From Teichococcus wenyumeiae (lineage in GTDB: Bacteria; Pseudomonadota; Alphaproteobacteria; Acetobacterales; Acetobacteraceae): a stretch of 64,000 nt of DNA. This document shows positions 33,294-43,500 of the stretch, piece after piece. The notes below the pieces were generated by a model. It was not told where the DNA came from, made no database searches, and saw only the letters and a program-made list of their open reading frames with translations. The stretch covers positions 372,001-436,000 of the forward strand of contig NZ_RFLX01000002.1 of NCBI RefSeq assembly GCF_003696345.1, read 5' to 3'. Made by a program: the position numbers and the translations under genes. The number at the start of each line of letters is the position of its first letter. The first letter of the stretch is position 1.

Positions 33294-33521
33294 TCACCTG
33301 TCGCTATGCCCGTCCCCGGTCACAGGTGTGTGCGAGGGTGGGTCACTGGCCGGGAAGCTGTCCCGGCCTTCGGCATCGAGATAGGCCTCGCGTTCGGCAT
33401 CCAGCCTGCAGGCCATCTTCCAATGCGCTTCCGCCCTGCCCTCCGGGCGGCCCTCCTGCAGCCACAGCTGATAGGCCTGCTCGCGAATGCGCTGTTCGAC
33501 GTCCTTCCGGGTTTCCGGCAT
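33294..33521 (-). CDS. DUF2934 small protein
   Basis: 75 residues. The core RKDVEQRIREQAYQLWLQEGRPEGRAEAHWKMA is the DUF2934 motif, a small acidic-basic helical module found in rhizobia and other alphaproteobacteria with no known function. The C-terminal third is Ser/Pro-rich and probably disordered. The ATG with GAGGAGG upstream is preferred to the adjacent GTG. Stress-related clusters often hold such genes; nothing here proves a role. Confidence 0.85.
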   Translation of the reverse strand: MPETRKDVEQRIREQAYQLWLQEGRPEGRAEAHWKMACRLDAEREAYLDAEGRDSFPASDPPSHTPVTGDGHSDR

Positions 33522-33618
33522 CACGGCCTCCTCGCGTTATGATGGTGCCGGAAGATGCGAGCTCCGGCCTGGGCATTTCCGATGGCGCCCCGCGCCGCCG
33601 AAGCGGTTGCGCCCGCCG

Positions 33619-33828
33619 TCAGGGCCCCGGAGTGGCGCGCCCGATCTGCAGATGGTCGCGTGCCAGTTCCAGGCTGCACCGCAGGGACATCAGGGTGCGC
33701 TTCGCTTCCTCGGCCGCCTTGTGGTGGCCGCGCCCGCCCAGCTCATCCAGCAGGGTGGCCAGACGGGCGACGCGGTCTTCGCCTTCCCGGATGTGACGCT
33801 CCGCCTGGTCGAGGTGAGTTTCGGCCAT
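33619..33828 (-). CDS. Small helical protein of unknown function
   Basis: 69 residues, all-helical and amphipathic: MAETHLDQAERHIREGEDRVARLATLLDELGG then AAEEAKRTLMSLRCSLELARDHL. This resembles the short, widespread alphaproteobacterial proteins with two antiparallel helices whose function is unknown. It has an AGGAGG ribosome site. The longer frame upstream is not supported. It follows the SDR gene on the same strand, 91 bases away. Confidence 0.75.
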   Translation of the reverse strand: MAETHLDQAERHIREGEDRVARLATLLDELGGRGHHKAAEEAKRTLMSLRCSLELARDHLQIGRATPGP

Positions 33829-33919
33829 GGCCTGCCTCCTCCGCTCCCCGCCATCCTGCCACAACCGGGGCGCCATTGCTCGGGCTTCCGCAACCGGCCC
33901 GGCCTGTTCTCCGCCCGCG

Positions 33920-34669
33920 TCAGATGGCCAGGCCGCCGTTCACATGCAGCACCTGCCCCGTGACATATCCCGCCGCCGGGGAGGCCAGGAAGGCGATAGC
34001 CGCCGCCACATCCTCCGGCAGCCCGATCCGCCCCAGCGGGATGCGGGAGAGCATGGCCTGCCGCGCCGCCTCGTCCACCGCCGCATGCGCCTGGGCATCC
34101 TTGCGGATATAGCCTGGCGCCACGGCATTCACCGTCACCGCCGGCGCCCATTCCACCGCCAGCACTTTCACCAGTGCCTCCACCCCGGCCTTGGCGGCGG
34201 CGGTGGCGGGGAACAGGGTCGAATCCGTCCGGAAGCTATGCGCCACGAAGGAGGAGACGGCGACGAAGCGCGGCGCATGCCCCTTGGCCAGCAAAGGCCC
34301 CGCCGCCCGCGCCAGCCGCAGCATGGCCCAGAGTACGGTGTCCTGCGTCCGCGCGAAGCCTTCGTCGGTCAGCGCCGCCACCGGCGTACGGTCGGCGAAG
34401 CCGGCGTTGGAGACCACTACATCCAGCCCGCCCAGCGCTTCCGCCGCCCGCGCCACCAGCCCCTCGGCGGCGCCAGGCAGCGCGAGGTCCGCCAGCAGCA
34501 CCACGGCCTCGGCGCCGCGCGCACGGGCGGCGGCGGCGGCGCGCTCGGCGCCCTCGCGGTTGTTGCGGGCATGGACGGCCAGCCGCACCCCCTGTTCCGC
34601 CAGCGCATGGCAGGTGGCGGCGCCGATGCCGCTCGATGCGCCCGTCACCAGGATTGCCCGCTCCGCCAT
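33920..34669 (-). CDS. Short-chain dehydrogenase/reductase without the standard catalytic tyrosine
   Basis: 249 residues with a classical Rossmann SDR: TGASSGIGAAT for NAD(P) binding, VSNAGF, AVSSFVAHSF with the Ser, and the C-terminal PEDVAAAIAFLASPAAGYVTGQVLHVNGG. In the YxxxK position the sequence is TAAAK (in FPATAAAKAG), so the catalytic Tyr is replaced by Thr while Lys is kept. Arg after the VHARN loop suggests NADP(H). It may be a pseudo-enzyme or use another residue. Divergent from a hydroxyacid dehydrogenase gene. The rhizobial rkp-1 locus contains an SDR (RkpH), but this one is 1.5 kb from the PKS unit on the other strand. Confidence 0.88.
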   Translation of the reverse strand: MAERAILVTGASSGIGAATCHALAEQGVRLAVHARNNREGAERAAAAARARGAEAVVLLADLALPGAAEGLVARAAEALGGLDVVVSNAGFADRTPVAALTDEGFARTQDTVLWAMLRLARAAGPLLAKGHAPRFVAVSSFVAHSFRTDSTLFPATAAAKAGVEALVKVLAVEWAPAVTVNAVAPGYIRKDAQAHAAVDEAARQAMLSRIPLGRIGLPEDVAAAIAFLASPAAGYVTGQVLHVNGGLAI

Positions 34670-34854
34670 CACCCACACCCTTGCTGTTGCCGCACCCAGG
34701 ATAAGGCCGGGCGGCGAAGGCGCCAGGGGGCATTGCCGGAGGGAAATACAACCATGGCGGGTATCTTGCGTGCCTTCCCGGCCCCGCTCATGCTCCTCCG
34801 CCGGCCGGCGCGGGGCCTGACCCGGACGACTCGCGAGAGATGGAACAGGAGGAC

Positions 34855-35871
34855 ATGAACACGATGCTGACGGTGCTGGAACCGGAAGGTCTCTATCCCG
34901 ACACAAGCGAGGAACAGCGCATCCTCGGCCCCAATGTCCGCCTGCTGCATGGCGGCGGCGAGGAATCCATCGCGCAGCTACCGGATGCCGTCTGCGCCGA
35001 GGTGGACGGGCTGTTCATCTTCCGCAACTGGCTCAGCGCCGCCGATATCGCCCGCTTCCCGAAGCTGAAGGTCGTGGTGCGCATGGGCGTCGGCTACGAC
35101 CGGCTGGACCGCGCGGCCCTGGCGGCACGCGGCGTCACGGTCTGCAATGTGCCCGACTACGGCACCACGGAGGTCGCCGACCATGCCGTGGCGCTGATCC
35201 TGGCGCTGCGGCGCGGCATCACCCTGCACCATGACATGCAGCGCGCCGAGCCGCCCGCCCCCTGGGCCTATGTCACCAGCCCGTTGCTGCAACGCTTCAG
35301 CGAACAGACGGTGGGCCTGCTGGGCCTGGGGCGCATCGGTACCGCCGTGGCGCTGCGCATGAAGGCCTTCGGCTGCCGCGTGGTCTTCCACGACCCCTAT
35401 CTGCCGAACGGGGTGGAGCGCGCCCTGGGCATCGCCCGCGCCCGCACCAGGGAGGAGCTGCTGGAGCAGGCGGACATCCTGTCCCTGCACGCGCCGCTGA
35501 CCCGCACCACCGAAGGGCTGGTGGGGGAGCGGGAACTGCGCCGCCTGCCGGCCGGCGCCGTGGTGGTGAACACCGCCCGTGGCCCGATGCTGGATATCGA
35601 CGCGCTTTACACCGTGCTGCGGGATGGCCATCTCGCCGGCGCCGGTCTGGATGTCATCCCGCAGGAGCCGCCGGTGGAGCCCATCCCCCGCCTGCTGGCC
35701 GCCTACCGGACGCGGGAGCCCTGGCTGGAAGGGCGGCTGATCATCACGCCGCACAGCGCCTTCTATACCCCGCACGCCTATGACGACATCCGCATCAAGA
35801 GCGCCGAGACCATGCGCGACGTGTTGCTGGATGGGCTGCGCAGCAATGTGGTGGACCCCGCCACGGATTGA
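34855..35871 (+). CDS. D-2-hydroxyacid dehydrogenase family protein (CtBP-like)
   Basis: 338 residues. NAD-dependent D-isomer-specific hydroxyacid dehydrogenase fold. The NAD site is GLLGLGRIGTAVALRMKAFG; the catalytic Arg is in VNTARGPML, Glu in LDVIPQEPPVEP and His in IITPHSAFYTP. The C-terminal EPPVEPIPRLLAAYRTREPW is typical of the C-terminal-binding-protein-like branch rather than of lactate or glycerate dehydrogenases. The start after AGGAGGAC (MNTMLTVLEP) was chosen over an ATG 15 bases earlier. Substrate is unknown. It lies upstream of the glycosyltransferase/PKS unit but is separated by a hairpin and 261 bases. Confidence 0.88.
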   Translation: MNTMLTVLEPEGLYPDTSEEQRILGPNVRLLHGGGEESIAQLPDAVCAEVDGLFIFRNWLSAADIARFPKLKVVVRMGVGYDRLDRAALAARGVTVCNVPDYGTTEVADHAVALILALRRGITLHHDMQRAEPPAPWAYVTSPLLQRFSEQTVGLLGLGRIGTAVALRMKAFGCRVVFHDPYLPNGVERALGIARARTREELLEQADILSLHAPLTRTTEGLVGERELRRLPAGAVVVNTARGPMLDIDALYTVLRDGHLAGAGLDVIPQEPPVEPIPRLLAAYRTREPWLEGRLIITPHSAFYTPHAYDDIRIKSAETMRDVLLDGLRSNVVDPATD

Positions 35872-35945
35872 GGCGGCTGCCTCAAAGGCTTCGCGCCGCT
35901 GCCGCAAACCTGCCTTAGAACAGGAGGACACTCTGTGAAGGGCGA

Positions 35946-35968
35946 ACAGGCCAGCTTACCTGGCCTGT
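35946..35968 (+). terminator. Hairpin downstream of the hydroxyacid dehydrogenase gene
   Basis: ACAGGCCAG/CTGGCCTGT stem of 9 bp with a 5-base loop, 75 bases after the stop and before the PKS-unit leader. There is no T-run, so it could also be part of the promoter region. Confidence 0.4.
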
Positions 35969-35975
35969 GAGCTCT

Positions 35976-36017
35976 TGTAACCGTGATGTAACAGGCCGTG
36001 TCTTCGAATGTAATTCG
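35976..36017 (+). promoter_or_regulatory. Phased TGTAA motifs upstream of the glycosyltransferase/PKS unit
   Basis: TGTAAC at 35976-35981 and 35987-35992 and TGTAAT at 36009-36014 are spaced 11 and 22 bases, so they lie on the same helical face. The last lies inside the small palindrome CGAAT-GTA-ATTCG (36005-36017). They sit in the 261-base gap ahead of the unit, which is less G+C-rich than the surroundings. This may be an activator or repressor site. Confidence 0.4.
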
Positions 36018-36132
36018 GGTCACAACCTCCGCGAGATGTGTTCGCAGTTGCAGCACAGTTTATGCGAGATGTTCAACCTCCGATGTCCATCGGATGGGTC
36101 TCCAAAAAGCTGAAAGGGCAGAAAGGGTGTCG

Positions 36133-37452
36133 ATGCATGTGATCCTCGACGTGTCCCGGCTGCTGGTCTGCGGGCACCGGCCAACACCCTCGGGTATCGA
36201 CCGTGTCGAACTTGCCTATGCCCGACGCTGGCTTCAGGTGACGCCCGGCTCCTGTTCCTTTGTAGCGCAGGACCTGCGCGGCGGCTTCGCAGTGCTTCCC
36301 CGGGAACTGGTGGCGGAACTGGTGGCGGCGCTGTCCACCGCCTGGGCGGGTGGCACGATGCATGAGGCCGCCAAGCAGCGGGCGCGCAGCCTCGGCACCC
36401 AGGCGCGCGGGCGGCTGCTGCTCGGCCTGGGGCGCCGGGACCTGGCGCGGCTGCTGAACAGCGGCCGCCGCATGGTCTTCCTGCTCGTCTCCCACCGCGC
36501 GCTGGAGCGCCGCAGGCCGATCGAGGCGATCCGCCGTGCCGGCGCCGCCTTTGTGCCGCTGATCCACGACATCATCCCCGTCACCCACCCGGAATATGCC
36601 CGCCCCGGCCAGGCCGAGACGCACCGGCGCCGCATGGCCAGCACCGGCGCCCTGGCGGATGGCATCATCGTGAACTCGGTCGCCACGGCCGAGGCGCTGC
36701 GCCCCTTCCTGGCGGAGCGGGCGGAGGAGCCGCCCACCATCGTGGCCCCGCTGGGCATCGAGGCGGCGCCTGCTCCCGGCGCGCTGCACGCGGCGGACGG
36801 GCGGCCTTATTTCGTCACCCTGGGCACCATCGAGCCGCGCAAGAACCATCTGCTGCTGCTGCATCTCTGGCGGGACATGGCGGCGCTGCTGGGCAGCGCG
36901 GCGCCGCGGCTGGTGATCGTCGGCAAGCGCGGCTGGGAGAACGAGAACGTCGTCGACATCCTGGAGCGCTGCACCGCGCTGGACGGGCTGGTCGAGGAAG
37001 CCGGGCAATTGCCCGACAGGGTGGTGGCGGACCTGGTGCGCGGCGCCCGCGCCCTGCTCTTCCCCTCCTTCGCCGAGGGCTATGGCCTGCCGCTGGCCGA
37101 GGCCCTGGCGCTGCGCGTGCCCACCATCTGCTCCGACCTGCCGGCCCTGCACGAGGTCGGTGGCGCCGTGCCCGACTATCTGGACCCGCTGGATGGCCGC
37201 GCCTGGCGCCACGCCGTGATGGATTACATGCGGGAGGACAGCCCCCTCCGCGCGGCGCAGATGGCTCGCATGAACGGCTGGCGGGCGCCGAGCTGGGAAG
37301 ATCATTTTTCCCGCGTGGACCTGCTGCTGGAGCATCTGACCGACCCGCTGCGGCACCCCGTCGCGCTGCCCGGAATGGTCCGCCGCCGCGCTGCCCAGCG
37401 CGCCGGCGGGCTGCCCGGCCTTGTTGCAGTGCGGGATGCAGCTGTGTCATGA
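36133..37452 (+). CDS. Glycosyltransferase family 4 protein (first gene of PKS/capsule unit)
   Basis: 439 residues, GT-B fold retaining glycosyltransferase. The N-terminal acceptor domain has the block RPTPSGIDRVELAYARRWL; the donor domain shows TLGTIEPRKNHLLLLHLW, LVIVGKRGWENENV and the E-x7-E motif FPSFAEGYGLPLAEALAL. This group includes mannosyl- or rhamnosyltransferases of surface polysaccharides. Starts at MHVILDVSRLL, with GAAAGGG upstream. The PKS gene begins 58 bases after its stop; a small stem (GTGCCC/GGGCAC, 37482-37498) lies between them. It probably adds sugar to the lipid made by the downstream genes. Confidence 0.85.
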   Translation: MHVILDVSRLLVCGHRPTPSGIDRVELAYARRWLQVTPGSCSFVAQDLRGGFAVLPRELVAELVAALSTAWAGGTMHEAAKQRARSLGTQARGRLLLGLGRRDLARLLNSGRRMVFLLVSHRALERRRPIEAIRRAGAAFVPLIHDIIPVTHPEYARPGQAETHRRRMASTGALADGIIVNSVATAEALRPFLAERAEEPPTIVAPLGIEAAPAPGALHAADGRPYFVTLGTIEPRKNHLLLLHLWRDMAALLGSAAPRLVIVGKRGWENENVVDILERCTALDGLVEEAGQLPDRVVADLVRGARALLFPSFAEGYGLPLAEALALRVPTICSDLPALHEVGGAVPDYLDPLDGRAWRHAVMDYMREDSPLRAAQMARMNGWRAPSWEDHFSRVDLLLEHLTDPLRHPVALPGMVRRRAAQRAGGLPGLVAVRDAAVS

Positions 37453-37510
37453 CCTCTGACCTAAATCCTCTTCTTTCATGCGTGCCCGCCGGGGGCACTG
37501 AATAGTCGGA

Positions 37511-40500
37511 ATGCAGGACGGAAAGCCCACTCGCGGTCGCCGCCCCAGGACCAGCCCCGCCCAATCACGGCCTGCCGCCGGCCCCGACCAGCCCCAGGCG
37601 CTGGCGCGGGAGCCCATCGCCATCGTCGGTGCCGCCTGCCGCCTGCCGGGCGCGCCGGATCTCGCGGGCCTGTGGCGGCTGGTTTCCTCCGGCACCGATG
37701 CCGTGGGCACCCTGCCGGCCGACCGCTTCAACCAGGCCGCCTTCTTCCACCCGCGCAAGACCGAGCCGGGCAAGTCCTATTCCTTCGCCGCCGGCCATCT
37801 GGGCGAGATCGCGGAATTCGACGCCCCCGCCTTCGGCCTGTCCCCGCGTGAGGCGATGGAGATGGACCCGCAGCAGCGCCTGCTGCTGGAAGTGGCGCAT
37901 GAGGCGGTGGAGGATGCCGGCTGGCCGGCCTCCCGCCTCGCCGGGCGGCCCATCGCGGCCTTCGTGGGCGGTTCCTCGACCGATTACGCCGAGCTGCGGC
38001 TGAGCGACCATGCGGGCGCCGACCGCTACTTCATGACCGGCAACACGCTGTCGATCCTGTCCAACCGCCTGACCAATGTCTTTGACCTGCGCGGCGCCGG
38101 GCAGACGGTGGACACCGCCTGCTCCTCCTCGCTCGTCGCGCTGCATCTGGCGGTGCAGTCCCTGCGCGCCGGGCAGATCGAGGCGGCGCTGGTGGGCGGC
38201 GTGCAGCTGCTGCTCTCCCCCTATGCCTTCACCGGCTTCTCCCGCGCCGGCATGCTCTCCGTCCGTGGCCGCTGCCAGGCCTTCGACGCCGCTGCCGATG
38301 GCTATGTGCGCGGCGAGGGCGCGGGCGTGGTGGTGCTCAAGCCCCTGTCCGCCGCGCTGCGCGACGGGGACCGGGTGCGCGGCCTGATCCTCGGCACCGG
38401 CACCAATGCCGCCGGCCGCACCATCGGCCTTTCCCTGCCGAACCGTGAGGCCCAGGCGGCCCTGATCACCCAGGTGCTGGCCGAGACCGGCCGCAGCGCC
38501 GAGGACTTCGCCTATTTCGAGGCGCATGGCACCGGCACCCAGGCCGGCGACCCGGTGGAAACCTGGGCCATCGGCCAGGCCCTGGCACGCGGGCGCAGCA
38601 GGCCGCTGCCGATCGGCTCCATCAAGACCAATATCGGCCATCTGGAACCGGCTTCCGGCATCGCCGGCCTGCTGAAGGCCATGCTGGTGCTGGAGCACGG
38701 CGCCCTGCCGCCCAACCTGCATTTTTCCAGCCCCAACCCGAATATCGACTTCGCCGGGCTGAACCTTCGCGTCCCCACGGCGCTGGAACAGGTGGAAATC
38801 CCCCCCGGCGCCCTGGCCGGCATCAACAGCTTCGGCTTCGGCGGCACCAATGCCACGGCGCTGCTGGGCGCCGCCCCGCCCTTCGCGCCCATGCCGCGCG
38901 AAAAGGCCAAGACCCCGCTGCCGCCGCTGCTGCTGACCGCGCATTCCGCCGCCGCGCTGAAGGCCCTGGCCCGCCGCTGGCAGGACGTGCTGGCCTCCCC
39001 CGAAGCCACCCCCGCCCTGCTGCGCGGCGCCGCCTGCTTCCGCGACCTGCACCCCCACCGCCTGGCGCTGCGGGCCGCGAGCCTGCCCGCCCTCGCCACG
39101 CTGGCCGGCGAATGGGCCAATGGAGCCCAGCCCACCGGCGCCACCGCTGGCAGCGCCCGCGCCCTGGCCGAGGGGCCGGTGGCCTTCGTGTTTTCCGGCA
39201 ATGGCGCCCAGTTCGCCGGCATGGCGCGGGAAGCCATGGCGCATAACGCCACCTTCCGCGCCGCCGTGGAGGAAGCCGATGCCGCCCTGGCGCCGCTCAC
39301 CGGCTGGTCCGGCGCCGCGCTGCTGGCCGAAGGCGTTCCGGCCGAATTGCTGGATGGCACCGACTACGCCCAGCCGCTGCTCTTCCTGGTGCAGCTCGGC
39401 ATCACCGCCGCCCTGGCGGAACAGGGGCTGCGGCCCGGCCTCTGCCTCGGCCATTCGGTGGGCGAGGTCGCGGCGGCCTGCGTCGCCGGCATCCTCACCG
39501 TGCAGCAGGCGGCGCGGCTGGTGGTCGCCCGCTCCCGCGCCCAGCACCTGACGCGCGGCCAGGGCCGCATGGCCGCCATCGGCGCCAGTGCCGAGGCCGC
39601 GGCGCCCCTGCTGGCCGAGGTCGGCCAGGACGCCGCCGGCTGGGCACCGGAAGTCGCCGCCTTCAACGCCCCCGATGCCATCACCGTCGCCGGCCCCGCC
39701 GCGCCGCTGGAAAAGCTGGTGGCCCTGGCCAAGAAGAAGCGCCTGCCCGCCGTGCTGCTGGGCCTGGACTACGCCTTCCATTCCGCCGCCATGGAGCCGG
39801 TGCGCGGCTCCCTGATGCGGGAGCTGGAAGGGCTGAAGCCCGCCCAGGGCCGCCTGCCCTTCCTCTCCTCGGTCAGCGGCATGCTGGTGCCGGGGCCGGA
39901 CCTCGATGCCACCTACTGGTGGCGCAACCTGCGGGAGCCGGTGCGCTTCCAGGCCGCCGTGCAGGCGGCGGTGGATGCCGGGGCGCGGCTGTTCATCGAG
40001 ATCGGCCCGCATCCGGTGCTGCAATCCTACCTGCGCGACAGCCTGCGCGCTGCCGAGGCCGAGGCCCCGGTGCTGGCCAGCCTCTCCAAGCGCGACGGCG
40101 CGGGCGACCCCTTCCCGGCCATGCTGGACCGCGCCTTCGTGCATGGCGCCGACCCGCGCGGCGCCGCCATCTGGGCCGGCCCCGCCACGCGCGACGGCCT
40201 GCCCGCCACGCCCTTCGACCGGCAGCGCCACTGGCATGCCGCGACCCCCGAATCCGCCCGGCTGCACGACCCGGCGCTGGACCACCCGCTGCTGGGCTTC
40301 CGCCATGGCGCCGAGCCCGCGCGCTGGAGCCGCGCGCTGGACAGCACGCTGGAACCCTGGCTGGCCGACCACGCCCTGGGCAGCGAGGCCGTGCTGCCCG
40401 CCGCCGGCATGGCCGAGATGGCCCTGGCCGCCGCCGCCCGCCTCTGGCCAGAGGCCCCGGCGCTGGAGCTGCGGGACCTGCAATTGCTGCGCACCCTGCC

Positions 40501-43500
40501 AGTGGCGCAGGACACGGCGCGCGAGGTCCGCTTCTCATTGGACCCGGAAAGCGGCCTCTTCCGCCTGGAAAGCCGCCCGCGCATGTCGGGCGAGGACTGG
40601 AGCCTGCATGCCCGCGGGCAGGTCGCCGCCGCCACCCTGGCCGCCCTGCCGGACACGCCCCTGGCGGCATCGCGCGGCGCCGAGGACCCCGCCGCCCTGG
40701 CGGTGAGCGGCGAGCAGCTTCAGGCCACCGCCCGCCGCTTCGGCCTGAATTACGGCCCCGCCTTCCGCCCGGTGCGGGAGGTGCGCCTGGCCCCCGGCGG
40801 CGAGACCGCCCTGGTGCGGCTGGCCCTGCCGGAGGAAGCCCCGGCGGACGAGCATTTCCTGCTGCACCCGGTGCGGCTGGACGGCGCGCTGCAAGGCCTG
40901 CTGGAACTGATGGCGCATGACCGGCCGGACGACGGCCGCGCCATGGTGCCGGTGCGCTTCGGCCGGCTGGTGCTGCGCCGTGGCGGCACGGTGGCGGTGC
41001 GGGCGGAACTGGCCGTGACGCATCGCGGCGAACGCTCCGGCCGCTGCGCCGTGGTGCTGCGCGATGGCGCCGGGCAGGTGGTGGCGCGGCTGGAGGATGC
41101 CTGGATGCAGGCCATCCGCCTTGGCCAGCGCGCCCCCGCCGCCGAAGCCGCCTTCCGCGTGGTGGAGCGCCCGGCGCTGGGCGCGCCCCCGGCCGAAGCC
41201 GCCCCCGTGCTGGCGGAAGCCCTGGAAGCGGCCCTGGCACGCGACGCCGCGCTGGAGCTGAACGAGGCCAGCCTGCTGCTGGAAGGCCATGTGATCGCCA
41301 GCGCCCATGCGGCGCTGCTGGCCAAGGCTGGCGCGGGCGCCGAACTGCCGGCGGCGGGGCTTTCCCCCTATGCCCGCGCCCTGCTGCATGCCCTGGCCGA
41401 GGATGGGCTGGCCGAGGCCACCCCCACCGGCTGGCGCCTGCTGCCCGGCGACGAGCTGCCTCCCGCCACCGAGATCTGGCGCGCCGTGCTGGCCGAATCC
41501 CCCGCCCTGGCGCATGAGCTGGCCTGGCTCGCCCTGGCCGCCGAGCGGCTGCCCGCCGCCCTGGACGGCCAGCCGCAGCCCGAATCCCGCCCGGCGCCCG
41601 AGGCCGCCGGCTTCGCCCGGCTGGCCGAGGTCATGGCCGCCGCCGTGGCGCGCCTCGCCGCCGCATGGCCGGAAGCGCAGCCGCTGCGCGTGCTGGAAGT
41701 CGGCGCCCAGGGCGGCCCGTTGACCCGCGCGCTGCTGGCGGCGCTGGAAGCCAGCGGCCGGCAGATCCGCTACACCGCCGTCTCCGCCGAAGCGCGCGCC
41801 GCCGCCGTGCCGCCGCATGGGGAACGGGTGGACTTCACCTTCACCACCTGGGACGGCGCCGCCGCCCTGCCCGGGCCGGTTGACCTCGTGGTGGGCATGG
41901 CCGCCGCCGCCCGGGCCCAGGCGGGCGAGGCGCTGTTGCCGGCGCTCGCCGCCGCCCTGGCCCCTGGCGGCACCCTGCTGCTGGCGGAGCCGCTGCCCGG
42001 CCGCGCCAGCCTCTTTGCCTTCGGCCAGGAAAGCGGCTTCTGGGACGGCCGTGGCCCAGGCGGCGCCGCGCTGCCGGATGCCGAAGGCTGGCAGGCCGCG
42101 CTGGCCGCCGCGCCCTGGAACGGCGCCGAAACCCGCGCGCTCTCCGCCGCCCCCTGGCCCGCGCTGCTGCTGGCCGCCCGGCGGGACACGCAGGCGCAGC
42201 CCGCCGCCGCCGAGGCCGCCAAGCCACTGGCCTTCCGCCTCTTCGCCGATGCCGCCACCGCGCCGCTGGCAGCCGCCCTGGCGGATGCGCTGAAGGCAGC
42301 CGGCCACACCACTTGGCAGGCGAACCTGTCGGAAGCCACCGCGCAGCCGCCGCGCGCCCTGTCCGGCGCCCGGCTGGTGGTGCTGGCCGCGCCCGATGCC
42401 GCTGGCCTGCCCGCCACCCTGGCCCAGGTCACCGCCCTGGCCGAGGCTGCGCGCGGCAGCGCCACCGGCTTCACCCTGGTGGCGCCAGGTGGCGAAACGG
42501 CGCCGGAAGCTGCGGCCATCCTCGGCCTCGGCCGCGTACTGGCCAATGAGATGCCGGAACTGAAGCCGTGCCGCATCGGCCTCGCCCCCGGCGTGGAAGC
42601 CGCGCGCCTTTTGCCGGAACTGCTGAACAGCGTCCCGGAACCCGAGCCCGAGCTGCACCTGACCCCCACCGCCCGGCTGGTGCCGCGCGTGGTGACGGGG
42701 CTGGCCCCCGCCACGGGTCCAGTGGGCCCGGCCCGGCTGGCCATCCGCCAGCCCGGCCAGCTCGGCAGCCTGGAATGGGAAGCCGCCCCGGCGCCCGAGC
42801 CTGGGCCGGAGGATGTGGTGGTGCGGGTGCGCGCCGCCGGCCTCAATTTCCGCGACCTGATGTGGGCCCAGGGCCTGCTGCCCGAGGAAGCGTTGATGGA
42901 CGGCTTCGCCGGCCCGACACTGGGCATGGAAATGGCCGGCCTCGTGGAATCCGCGCCCGCCGGCAGCGGTTTTGCGCCGGGCGACCGGGTCTTCGGCTTC
43001 GCCCCGGCGGCCTTCGCCACCCAGGCGCGGACGCGGCCCGAGGCCATCGCGCCGATGCCGGCGGGGCTGGATTTCGCCGCCGCCGCCACGGTGCCGGTGG
43101 CCTTCCTGACCGCCGTCTACGCCCTCGAAACCTGCGCCAATATCCAGCCGGGCGAGACCGTGCTGGTGCATGGCGGTGCCGGTGCCCTGGGCCTCGCGGC
43201 CTTGCAGGTGGCGCTGGCGGCGGGGGCGCGCGTCGCCGCCACCGCCGGCAGCCCGGCCAAGCGCGCCTTCCTGCGCGCGGCGGGGGCCGAGCTGGTGCTG
43301 GATTCCCGCGACCCCGGCTTCGCCGACCAGCTTCGCGCCGTCTGGCCCGAGGGCGTGGACGTGGTGCTGAATTCGCTCGCCGGCGCGGCTATGGAACGCA
43401 GCCTTGAACTGACGAAGCCTTTCGGGCGCTTCGTGGAACTGGGCAAGCGCGACTTCTTCGAGAATACCCGCGTCGGCCTGCGCCCCTGGCGGCGCAACCT

